Source: Rhizophagus clarus
Taxonomy: Eukaryota; Glomeromycota; Glomeromycetes; Glomerales; Glomeraceae
DNA: 64,000 nt
Direction of reading: 5' to 3'
Assembly: GCA_015698045.1 (NCBI GenBank)
Contig: BLAL01000215.1
Location: forward strand, 558,001 to 622,000
The first letter of the stretch is position 1. The number at the start of each line of letters is the position of its first letter. The notes beneath the pieces are model-generated. The model was not told where the DNA came from. It saw nothing but the letters and a program-made list of their open reading frames with translations, and ran no database searches. The position numbers were made by a program, and so were the translations under genes. Of this stretch, positions 1 through 8,535 are shown in pieces.

Positions 1-412
1 ATTCATTGATATAGTATCCACCATCTGTATCATGAAATATTTTAGGCTGATATGGGTTCACTTCAGGAATAAAGAATGGGGTATCTCTAAAGAACCAAGC
101 CTGAATATCAAATGAACCAACTACCTTTCCTTCATTATTTTTGAATTGTACGACATCTTTTTGGATAAAAGAATCTTCAGCTTTCTGTTGAGGATAATGC
201 TTAAAAATTTGTTTCTTTGGAAACCACTTATATACACCTACATCACTACGTGCAAAGTAACTTATCAAATACTTTTTAGCAGGTGCAAGCTCTTGAAAAG
301 ACTTAGCTGAATATAAGTACTTTCTAAGAGTTCGGCTACTGAATTCCTGAGTAGGTATAGCTAAGAGGAATTGACCACGAGATGCTTTATGTGATTGGCT
401 TTGGTTACTCAT
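1..412 (-). CDS. Hypothetical protein, 3' end outside window
   Basis: An open frame starts at an ATG on the minus strand (410-412) and stays open for 137 codons to the window edge, so the C-terminus is missing. The protein begins MSNQSQSHKASRGQF and has a balanced, non-repetitive composition (aromatic and charged residues, a KWFPKKQ stretch), unlike chance ORFs in this AT-rich DNA. No intron is needed in the visible part. I do not recognise the family. It lies outside the nested transposon stack that begins at 1547, so it may be a host gene or part of another element. Confidence 0.5.
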   Translation of the reverse strand, partial: MSNQSQSHKASRGQFLLAIPTQEFSSRTLRKYLYSAKSFQELAPAKKYLISYFARSDVGVYKWFPKKQIFKHYPQQKAEDSFIQKDVVQFKNNEGKVVGSFDIQAWFFRDTPFFIPEVNPYQPKIFHDTDGGYYINE

Positions 413-619
413 TGTTAGTTAGATACTTTAGTAGAAGTTTTGTTTAATTTATTTTTTTTTATACCTATATATCGACTATGTTTAATTACGATTTTTTTCA
501 GTATATTTGTCTCTTGGGGGTTGATACACCCAGGTACGAACCGATTGATGACTGGTATGGGTATCTAGTATGAGGACTGATCTGTATAAGAAGTATGTAT
601 CAGAGTTTGGACCAAGGTC

Positions 620-1100
620 ATTGACCTAAAAGTGGTACTAATATTTTGGTACAAACAGCGAATTTTTTTCTAGGACCAATTTGGACCAATTTTTGGACCA
701 GAATTTTAGCAAAATTAACGTTCTGAAGGCTTTGGAAATGTGAAATCGATACTTTGGTCGTCTGGTACATTGGGCAGAAAAATTTCTCGAAATACTTTAT
801 TTTTTTGTACGTATAGGGGTATATATAGGTATATATGTATGATGTCTGGAGTTCGTACCAAGAGTGATGCCAATATTTTGGTACAAAGAGCGGGGGTCTA
901 AGTTTGTACCAATTTTGACCACTCTTTGTACCGGGGTCAATGATGAAATTGGCTTTCTGAAGACTTTGGAACTGTAAAATCGATACTTTTAGGTCTGAAA
1001 TTCGTCTGGTACATTGGGCAGAAAAATTTCTCAAAATACTTTATTTTTTTTTTTTATACGTATAAGAGTATATATATGATGTCTGGAGTTTTTTTTTCTT
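620..1100. repeat. Degenerate tandem duplication, about 240 bp unit
   Basis: Two diverged copies of a unit of about 235-245 bp lie side by side. Both contain AATATTTTGGTACAAA, then TTCTGAAGRCTTTGGAA, then GTCTGGTACATTGGGCAGAA (near 757 and 1002), then a TATA-rich stretch and GATGTCTGGAGTT. GGTAC/GTACC motifs recur through to about 1260. Open frames in this stretch are by-products of the repeat. I see no gene from 413 to 1285. Confidence 0.6.
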
Positions 1101-1285
1101 AAAATTTTTTGAAATTCTCTTTGACCATTCGTACCAGAGTGATGTTGTATATGATTTTGCTTTTATTTTGTGATTTTGATGGTTATTTGTTATGTTTGTT
1201 GGTACGATGATTGGTACTAAGTTGGTACGAGGAGTATACATAGTAGTTTGTACCAGGGGAAATGGTATTTATCTATGGTATTGTT

Positions 1286-1410
1286 AGAGACGCGCCGTAA
1301 AGGCGCTGGAGCCTAACTGGAAGGGGATCTGATAGGGTTTTACCCCAGAGGGGGGATGTATACTGGGGCTTTAGCCCAGCGCCTGGCGGAGCCGGGTACC
1401 GACGACATGT
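1286..1410. other. GC-rich island with short hairpins
   Basis: This is a GC-rich patch in AT-rich surroundings. It contains at least two hairpins: GCGCC-GTAAA-GGCGC (1292-1306), and CTGGGGCT/AGCCCAG (1363-1379), which pairs with one bulge. A CCCC/GGGG-rich segment lies between them. No tRNA cloverleaf or A/B box could be drawn. It could be the GC-rich head of a SINE or an unrecognised structured RNA. Confidence 0.35.
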
Positions 1411-1546
1411 AATTCTTCTTCACAAATACAACTAAAGAAAAGAAAAATGAGTGTTCTGGAATATTTTCTTTAAGATAATAATGGTTCACTTCATTTACTT
1501 ACTAAAATCTTGTTCAGACACAATTGGAATTATTTATTTTCCATTA

Positions 1547-1582
1547 GGCGACACAAAGTGGTAAAAATGGTTTACATATCCC
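1547..1582 (+). repeat. Left terminal inverted repeat of the old transposon
   Basis: GGCGACACAAAGTGGTAAAA and the following bases match the reverse complement of 24055-24088 with few differences, then diverge through CATATC into an AGCCGGGTCGG motif. Confidence 0.75.
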
Positions 1583-1794
1583 AGCCGGGTCGGTAAATTG
1601 TGATTCCGAAATTTTTTTTTTTTTATATTTTATAATTGACCAATAAAAACAGTTTATATTTTTTGTTACATTGTGCTGTACAGTTTCTTAAATTGACAAT
1701 AAAACACACATATACAGACAAAAAATGCATACATACAGAAATTAGACTATAAACGCATACATACAAATAAAAGTTCAATTACCCATTGGCAACC

Positions 1795-2398
1795 CTAACC
1801 TATTTTACGCTTCCCTTTGTCACTACCACCCTGCTTTCACCTTAGACGTTTCTTTGACAAATTAATAGTATTGCCACCACAACCACTGCAATGTGGGTGT
1901 TCGCCTTTTGCTACATTAGTAACTTCCAGACTTCTGCATTCGAAACAAATGTCCAGAAAGATCCCAGCCGAGTAGTATGGTTTCTCGATTTGCGATGCAC
2001 AGGACCACGAGTCATTAACAAAGACTCTTGAAAATATTTCGCGAATAGAGTCCTTCTCTTTCTCAGGCTCTTCCGCGGGCTCTTTTTCTTCATTACCAGA
2101 TTCATCCTCATTATCTGAGTCTTCAGGTTCGTCTCATTCATTTTCATTCTCACTTTCTACATCCATGATTTCTTGATCATTGCCTTCATCATCGTTCTCT
2201 GTGTCATCATGTTGTTTTGGGGAGATAGCCATCGCTAGATCACATGTATTATGGAAAGACATACCGCAAGTATAGAAGATTGTATCCAAGAATCTTCGCA
2301 GTATTGTCTTATCTTTTTCGGTGAGTTTCTTCGCACTGAATAAGAGACGTGGCTTCTCGCATTCAACGCAATTTATGGTGATGCCAACATTTTTTGCA
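1795..2398 (-). pseudogene. Transposase pseudogene, C-terminal third
   Basis: This segment continues the transposase frame directly after the CACTA-like insertion: the codon split at the insertion is CG|T, restored across 5391 and 2398. It encodes a zinc-binding-looking CVECEKPRL motif, a long acidic Asp/Glu-rich linker, and a terminal CFEC...CSGCGG cysteine cluster. Two TGA codons interrupt it (2134-2136 and 1837-1839). The frame otherwise runs to a natural TAG at 1795-1797 after a basic tail. Family knowledge: this C-terminal arrangement accompanies the DDE domain in related fungal transposases I recall. It is not functional in this copy. Confidence 0.75.
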
Positions 2399-2559
2399 CG
2401 TCACAGGTCAAATAAAAAAAAATCGCCAAAAATTGGCAGTCCGATTTTTGTCTGATTTTTGGATATTTTTGTCCGATTTGTTGCAAATTTTTGCCAATTT
2501 TTTAGCACGAAAAGGTAACAAATGGCATTGCTGATTTGTTACAAAAAATCAGCATTCCA

Positions 2560-2745
2560 ATTTTTAAATAGTGCATGCAAATCGGCACTCCAATTTTTAA
2601 ATAGTGCATGCAAATCGGCACTCTGATTTTTAAATAGTGCATGCAAATCGGCTCTGATTTTTAATAGTGCATGCAAATCGGCACTCCGATTTTTAAATAG
2701 TGCATGCAAATCGGCACTCCGATTTTAAATAGTGCATGCAAATTC
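2560..2745. repeat. Subterminal tandem repeat, about 35 bp unit, 5-6 copies
   Basis: The unit is built on ATGCAAATCGGCACTCC followed by GATTTTTAAATAGTGC. The copies differ by single bases or short deletions. The position near the left end suggests a transposase-binding subterminal array. Confidence 0.7.
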
Positions 2746-2879
2746 AACCAATTTATTTTCTTTATATTTAAAGAAGTACGATATATGCAAAAATTTATTT
2801 TTTCTCAAAAAATTTTATTCAAAGTAATTTAATTTAAAAATTTTACACGTTTTATTAGTAATTAAAAAATAAGAATTTA

Positions 2880-3790
2880 TTTTAATAGAAAATTAATCTA
2901 AAAAAAAAGAAATCTATAATGAAAATAAAAAAAAATGAATCAAAGTAAAGAAATATGTTAAAAAATAGGAATAACAATAAAGAAAAAAAGTGAAATAAAA
3001 GAAATGAAAAGGAAGAAGAAACGGAAAAGGGAGGGAAATGAAAAGAAGTAAAGGGAAACAAAAAAAAACGAAAAGAATACAAAGTTAAAGAAAGTGAAAG
3101 AAATGAAGAAGGAAATGTAAGAAAAAAAGGATAGTGTAATATATAAAAAAAAAATAAAAAGAATAGTAGGAAAATATAAAGGAACGAAAAGAGAGAAGGG
3201 AGATATAAAGGAGCGAAAAGAAGGAGGGGGAAACGTAAAGGAACGAAAAGAAAGAAGGGGAAAACGTAAAGGAACAAAAAGAAAGAAGGGGAAACATAAA
3301 GGAACAAAAAGAAAGGGAGGAAATGTAAAAGAACAAAAAAAAGAGGAAATGAAACGAAAAGGGAAAGGAACGAAATGAAAAGAAGGGGGAAGCGTAAAGG
3401 GTGAAATGAAAAGGAGGGAAAAGATAAAAAATAAAATGAAAAGAGGAGGAACGTAAAGAGACAAATGAAAAGGAGATGAAACGTAAAGGAATAAAGCAAA
3501 AATAAAAGCAAATGTAAAGTGATGAAACGAAAAAGAGGGTGAAACGTAATAGAACAAAAAAAAATAGAAGAAAAACGTAAAAAAAAGAAAAAAAAGAGGA
3601 AGAAATGAAAAGAATGGAAAGAGAAATGTGAATATACAAAAAGAATTGAAGGGAGGCGAAAAGAATGGAAAGAAGAGTGAGTGAAAAGAGACAAAAAGAA
3701 TTGAAAATAAACGAAAAGAAACAAAGGGGATAAAAGAAAAAAATGAAGGGAAAGTTAGTAAATAACGAAATGTAATCAATTATAAATGAA
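2880..3790. repeat. Strand-asymmetric purine-rich tract
   Basis: For about 900 bp the plus strand is almost all A and G with isolated C and T. An irregular unit of about 30-35 bp recurs (CGTAAAGGAAC, GAAAAGAAAGAAGGGGAAA). Its complement gives long Phe/Ser/Leu-rich open frames that are by-products of composition, not genes. Confidence 0.7.
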
Positions 3791-3809
3791 AATAAAATGA
3801 AATAAAAAG

Positions 3810-4110
3810 AAACATACTTGTAAAGAAGCCTAATTACTAAAAACGTCTGATCAGAACCTGCAAAAAAAAAGTTGGAAACGTTAGTAAAACGTTTCCTAAA
3901 AAAAAAAGAAAAAAAACGTTTCGAAAATTTGAAACTTACATTCATTACGTCCATCATCCAAGAATCGAAGACTGGAACCTACAAAAAAAAAAGATAGAAA
4001 CATTAGTAAAATGTTTCCTAAAAAACAAAAAGAAAAAGTTTTGAAAAAAACTTTGAAACTTACATTAATTACGCCCATCGTCCAAGGAGAGAAAAAAGGG
4101 ACATTAGTAC
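3810..4110. repeat. Tandem repeat, about 120 bp unit (first block)
   Basis: The units contain AAACGTTTCCTAAAAAA, then TTTGAAACTTACATT, then ATTACGYCCATCRTCCAAG. Two copies lie here; related copies resume at 4455-4760 after an AT-rich interruption. Confidence 0.6.
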
Positions 4111-4204
4111 GTTTCTATTGTCAATTCGCCTTTCTATAAAAATGGAGAAAAGAAAGAAACATTAGAATATTTCTTTAACACGAAACTCGCCATTTTTACA
4201 ATAA

Positions 4205-4450
4205 AGCTAAGAATTTTTTTTTTAAATTAAAAAAAAAAATAAAAAAAAATTCGTTTTTTTTAAATTAAATAAAAAAAATTCGTTTTTTTTAAATTAAATA
4301 AAAAAAATTCGTTTTTTTTAAATTAAATAAAAAAAAATTCGTTTTTTTTAAATTAAATAAAAAAAAATTCATTTTTTTTTAAATTAAATAAAAAAAAAAT
4401 TGTTTTTTTTTAAAATTAAATAAAAAAAAAATTCGTTTTTTTAAATTAAA
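4205..4450. repeat. AT-rich minisatellite, about 30 bp unit, about 8 copies
   Basis: The repeating unit is TTCGTTTTTTTTAAATTAAATAAAAAAAA with small length changes in the A and T runs. The unit is nearly self-complementary. Confidence 0.7.
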
Positions 4451-4454
4451 AAAA

Positions 4455-4760
4455 AAAAGATGGAAATGTTAGTAAAACGTTTCCTAAAAAAAAAAGTTTC
4501 AAAAATTGAAACTTACATTAATTATGCCTATCGTCCAAGAATCGAAGACCAGAAGCTACAAAAAAAAGAGATGGAAACGTTAGTAAAACGTTCCCTAAAA
4601 AAAAAGTTTCGAAAATCGAAACTTACATTAATTACACCTATCGTCCAAGAATCGAAGACCGGAAGCTACAAAAAAAACGTTAGTAAAACACGTTTCCTAA
4701 AAAAAGGTTTCAAAAATTTTGAAACTTACATAAAAAAAAGAAAAAAAAGGTTTGTTTGAA
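4455..4760. repeat. Tandem repeat, about 120 bp unit (second block)
   Basis: Three further diverged copies of the unit seen at 3810-4110, with GATGGAAATGTTAGTAAAAC, TTGAAACTTACATTAATTA and CCTATCGTCCAAGAATCG. Confidence 0.6.
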
Positions 4761-5201
4761 ACTTACCTAAAGACTAAAAAGACTACATCCTGAAAACTAA
4801 ATTATTTTGGAAACATTCTAATGTTTCTTTGTAGTTTTCGCTTGGAACTGTGGTATTCTGGTTTTTAAGGTACTTTCTTTTTATTTTTATTATTTAAGGA
4901 GACGTTTATTAACGTTTGTATATATTTTTTCTTTATTTGTAGGTTTTGCTTGACGGCTTCTTTGGATGATGGCATTTCAGTGGTGTGTACTAATTTTTTG
5001 TTTGTTTGTTTTTTTTTATTTAAAGAAATGCATTCTAACAGTTACTTTTTTTTTCTATTTGTAAATGAGCAGAAGGAAAAAAATGAAATGTAATAAGCAA
5101 AAATAAAAAAAAATCAATAAATCAATAAACAAATGATGTAATTGTATAGCCAGCCAATTAAAAATGACAAAACTGACGATCATTTGATTGAAAAATTGGC
5201 A

Positions 5202-5345
5202 GAATTATATAAAAATCGGCAGAATAATATAAAATCGGCAGAATTATATAAAAATTGGTACAATTATATAAAAATTGGCACAATTATATACAAATCGGCA
5301 CAATTATATACAAATCGGCACAATTATATAAAAATCGGCAAGAGC
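5202..5345. repeat. Subterminal tandem repeat, 20 bp unit, 7-8 copies
   Basis: GGCACAATTATATAAAAATC and close variants (GGCAGAATTATATAAAAATC, GGCACAATTATATACAAATC) run head to tail just inside the right end of the CACTA-like element. Confidence 0.75.
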
Positions 5346-5390
5346 ATATTAAAATAAAGCAAATTCCAATTTTTTTTCATTTGACCTGTG

Positions 5391-5631
5391 CGTGCAGCAG
5401 AAGGACAAAATGGCATTGTATGTTTTGCTCTTATAAATTTCATTTTTCCTTTTATTTTTGTTTTATTATTCTTAAGTGAAGGTCTGTGATCTTCTGTTGT
5501 TTCTTTACCATACAACTCTTCAAATGACTTATAATGTATGTCCTCTCTAGGCTGTGGATCAGAAAGACGATGCAATTGATCAAAATCTTCTGGCAAACAA
5601 CGAGGAGGGCGACAAATGGTACAATCTGGTT
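5391..5631 (-). pseudogene. Transposase pseudogene, short middle segment between two insertions
   Basis: A minus-strand frame is open through this whole segment. It starts in the TGGTT duplication, continues as PDCTICRPPRCLPEDFD (a CxxC-containing stretch) and ends at PSAAR, where the CACTA-like element interrupts the codon. It joins in frame to 20767-20769 upstream and to 2398 downstream, and it contains no stop. Its left neighbour is the CACTA-like element and its right neighbour the Polinton-like element. Confidence 0.75.
5627..5631 (+). repeat. Target-site duplication TGGTT, left copy
   Basis: TGGTT immediately precedes the AGTAGGG terminus of the Polinton-like element. The matching copy is at 20767-20771. 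Confidence 0.8.
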
Positions 5632-6229
5632 AGTAGGGCAAATCTGGGGGGTCTGGAACAAAAATTACCATATAGCTATAAAAGGAGTAAGCTCCTCCCA
5701 GCTTAATTCCCGATATAGAAATTTAAGTAATCTATTTTAGGAACCAAACCCATATTTGCCCAGCAAGAAACATATCGAAAACTAATATAGAATTCAGACT
5801 TAAAATCAAGCTGGGCTCAAATCCTGTTAACATACCCATCTTGCCTAAATTTCTTGTTTACAAGCAAAAGAAGAAAACCATCATTGTTAACGAGCTGGCC
5901 TGATTTTAAATCCAAATAAGATAACAAAAAAGTATGCCATTCAGCTTGCCACCAAAAAGTCAGAGGAGCATCAAGGACCAAAGTGTCCGTGCATGCGCAT
6001 CTGACGGTCCTTCAAGCTAATTAAGCATACCAGATTTAATGCTATCCTAGAATGAATTCTAAAACTGATTAATACCTGTAAATAAAATGAGATAAGTCTA
6101 ACCTCAAAGAGGTTAGATTTATCGAGTACGTATAGTAAATTCTTGATAAAAAAAAGAATTGAGCATATTCTAGTATATCAAAATTTTATTAATATGTTAG
6201 AAATAATTCTAAAACCGATTTATTTACAT

Positions 6230-6600
6230 AAACATAAGGACAAAAAGTCTAACCTCTAAGTCTAACCCAGAAGTCTAACCCACTTCTGGGAGAAAATTTC
6301 CGTATAACAAAATCATGATAAAAAAAGTATTGAGTATAAACTAGTATAACAATAAATTAATGATAGGTTAGAAACCATTCTAAAGCCGATCCATTTACAC
6401 AAACATAAGGACAAAAAGTCTAACCTCTAAGTCTAACCCAGAAGTCTAACCCACTTCTGGGAGAAAATTTCCGTATAACAAAATCATGATAAAAAAAGTA
6501 TTGAGTATAAACTAGTATAACAATAAATTAATGATAGGTTAGAAACCATTCTAAAGCCGATCCATTTACACAAACATAAGGACAAAAAGTCTAACCTCAA
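6230..6600. repeat. 171-bp tandem repeat inside the left terminal repeat
   Basis: The block from ACAAAAAGTCTAACCTC to CAAACATAAGG repeats with a period of 171 bp (anchors at 6241, 6412 and 6583), two full copies and a partial third. The same structure is mirrored at about 19800-20165. Confidence 0.8.
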
Positions 6601-6820
6601 AGTCTAACTTAGAAGTCTAACCTAAAAGACTAACCTATAAGGCTACCATCGAAGTGAAAAAAATAAAACTAACCTCTAAGTCTAACCTAAAAGACTAACC
6701 TATAAGGCCACCTTCGAGAGAAAAAATAAGTCTAACCTCTAAGTCTAACCTAAAAGACTAACCTATAAGGCTACCTTCGAGGAGAAAAAAATAAGACTAA
6801 CCTATAAGTCTAACCTTAAT
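6600..6820. repeat. CTAACC-rich short tandem array
   Basis: AAGTCTAACCTAAAAGACTAACCT and variants repeat with a 10-11 bp spacing. Interspersed GGCYACCTTCGAGGAGAAAA blocks give a higher-order unit of about 65 bp. The mirror copy is at about 19580-19800. It is not a telomere repeat (those would be CCCTAA). Confidence 0.7.
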
Positions 6821-7128
6821 TCTCAATTGAGGATCTCCAGCAATCATGGGACAAGAAAGGGACTAACCACTTTGCTATTTTGATCAAACATCAGGGCTTT
6901 GTCCCGAAGAATATTCACATGACGAATCTGATAAAGGCTCCCCTCTCGTTCAAGAACTTTGAGGTGGATAACTTTAAACCTATTTCGAATCCCACAGATT
7001 GTTAAATCAATGAAGATTTATAAATTCGAAATTATAAAAGTAATTAAACATTAAGGGACATATGATCAAATATTTTAAATTGAGAAAAAGTTTTCACATA
7101 TATTAGAGGTTAGACTTAACATAATATC

Positions 7129-8484
7129 ATGGCAAGAAGTGATAAAAAAAATCGTGAATGTATCTGTTGTAGAAAGGCTTTCTCTACACCACAAAAGCTT
7201 CGTCAGCATTATACAAGTACAAAAAACCAATGCAGTTTACCTTCTATAAATAATCAACCAACCGAACCTCGATCACCAAGTTCTATCCCAGCTCCAGTAG
7301 TTCATACCAGAGGAAGGGATCGAAGAAAGGAAAAAACACAAACAGTTATTTCAAAGCCTACTCCAAAACCAGATGGTAAATACATTGATAAGTATGCAAG
7401 AAAACCTGGAGAACATATGAAAACATGGAGTGCAAGATTACGCAGAAGATGGGTTGAAATAGCAGGTGAAAAATGTGATTTACCACAAAATTTAAAAGAA
7501 TGTCAACGACTATATCAAGATATATTACAGGCAGATGATGAGGCTTTAGAATTACAACCTACTACACAAGATGAAGACCAAGTAGGAGAAGCAGGACCTG
7601 GCCCATCAACACAAGCTAATGCTTTAGCACCTCCAGTTAGAGAAGAGCGCACAGGTATAGATAAAATCAATCAACAAGTAGATGATTACGAACTTTTAAA
7701 AGAGTTAGGCATGATAGAAGAAACAGAAATAGAAAAAAGTTTGGGATATTGGAAAGGCTTAAAAGAAGTGGGTAAAGTAGAAGATCATGCTCCAGAAGGT
7801 GATTTACATTTTGAGGATGAGGATGGAGATCCAAGTAGACCTCATAGAAATCTTAGCGCATCAAGCAAATGGGAAGCTATAGTACCCAAAAGGACAAACC
7901 CATCATATGCATTCAATAACATATTATTAGGAAGCAAATATAATGAAATTCCATATATGCCAAAATTAATAGCATCAGCAAGACAAGAAATAACAAGAGT
8001 GCTTCAAACAGAGCTTAGAAGAAAGGAGCAAATAAAGTCAGCATTAGTTGTAAAATGTATATATTATAAGATAGAAAATGATGGAGAAGAACGTAAGAAA
8101 CGATTTATCAAAATTGCTGAAAAACATCACAGAGGAGGCATGCGAAGTATTCTCTCAGAGAACTATATAGATGAACATATATCACTTTCAGGAAGTGAAA
8201 TAGATAAGAAAATAGAAGAATACTTAGAAAAGGGATCTAACTGGAATTTAGTACGAATTGATATAGTAAAAATAGAGGCATATACATTACATCGTGCACA
8301 TGGAGGATCATATATTTCAACACCAAAGAGGTTATCCAATACAAAGTGTACTATTAATCCAGATAATCAAGGACTCATCGATCCAGAAACAAATAAACCT
8401 TCTGAAAAATGTCTCCAAGGGGCTTTAGGATGTTATTTTGCTCATCAAGATGGGCATACAGATCATCTAGAACGAATCTTCTGA
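7129..8484 (+). CDS. DNA polymerase B gene, N-terminal part (stops at an in-frame TGA)
   Basis: The ATG at 7129 opens a frame of 451 codons ending in TGA at 8482-8484; the same frame continues without a gap into the polymerase domain. Residues 11-36 form a C-x2-C-x12-H zinc finger with a further Cys. A polar linker follows (about 40-240), then a conserved-looking domain (about 245-451) with the RVDxxxI-type segment, SYISTPKRL and KCLQGALG. This matches the extra N-terminal region that I know from animal Polinton-type polymerases. The TGA lies inside that domain, a single base change from CGA, so I read it as a nonsense mutation in one gene of about 1,567 codons rather than a natural end. Confidence 0.75.
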   Translation: MARSDKKNRECICCRKAFSTPQKLRQHYTSTKNQCSLPSINNQPTEPRSPSSIPAPVVHTRGRDRRKEKTQTVISKPTPKPDGKYIDKYARKPGEHMKTWSARLRRRWVEIAGEKCDLPQNLKECQRLYQDILQADDEALELQPTTQDEDQVGEAGPGPSTQANALAPPVREERTGIDKINQQVDDYELLKELGMIEETEIEKSLGYWKGLKEVGKVEDHAPEGDLHFEDEDGDPSRPHRNLSASSKWEAIVPKRTNPSYAFNNILLGSKYNEIPYMPKLIASARQEITRVLQTELRRKEQIKSALVVKCIYYKIENDGEERKKRFIKIAEKHHRGGMRSILSENYIDEHISLSGSEIDKKIEEYLEKGSNWNLVRIDIVKIEAYTLHRAHGGSYISTPKRLSNTKCTINPDNQGLIDPETNKPSEKCLQGALGCYFAHQDGHTDHLERIF

Positions 8485-8535
8485 GCTAATAAGCTTAAGC
8501 CATACTTAGATACTATCAAACTAGATGGTATTCCA

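Larger units (their letters stand above)
2402..5390. mobile_element. Non-autonomous CACTA (EnSpm)-like element
   Basis: The termini are CACAGGTCAAAT at 2402 (plus) and its inverse at 5390, followed on both ends by an A-rich run. They are flanked by a perfect 3-bp duplication CGT (2399-2401, 5391-5393). CACTA/EnSpm elements are defined by CAC-start termini, 3-bp duplications and arrays of short subterminal repeats, and all three are present: about 35-bp repeats near the left end (2560-2745) and 20-bp repeats near the right end (5202-5345). The interior is simple and purine-rich sequence with no credible gene. It sits inside the transposase coding sequence, which resumes in frame on either side. 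Confidence 0.75.
5632..6940 (+). repeat. Left terminal inverted repeat, 1,309 bp
   Basis: It matches the reverse complement of 19458-20766 from AGTAGGG at the outer end to ATAAAGGCTC at the inner end, with scattered mismatches and no obvious large indels. It includes 171-bp tandem repeats and a CTAACC-rich array. It ends about 190 bp upstream of the polymerase ATG and so probably holds its promoter. Confidence 0.9.

Noticed and set aside
618-1241. Minus-strand frames of 138 and 66 codons
   Set aside because: They fall in a degenerate tandem duplication and encode repeated low-quality sequence.
2882-3957. Long minus-strand frames of 270-290 codons rich in Phe, Ser and Leu
   Set aside because: They are the complement of a purine-rich repeat; three overlapping frames are open at once, which signals composition rather than coding.
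6600-6820. CTAACC array as an internal telomere
   Set aside because: The motif lacks the CCCTAA register and the unit is 10-11 bp within a larger 65-bp unit; it is mirrored in both terminal repeats.
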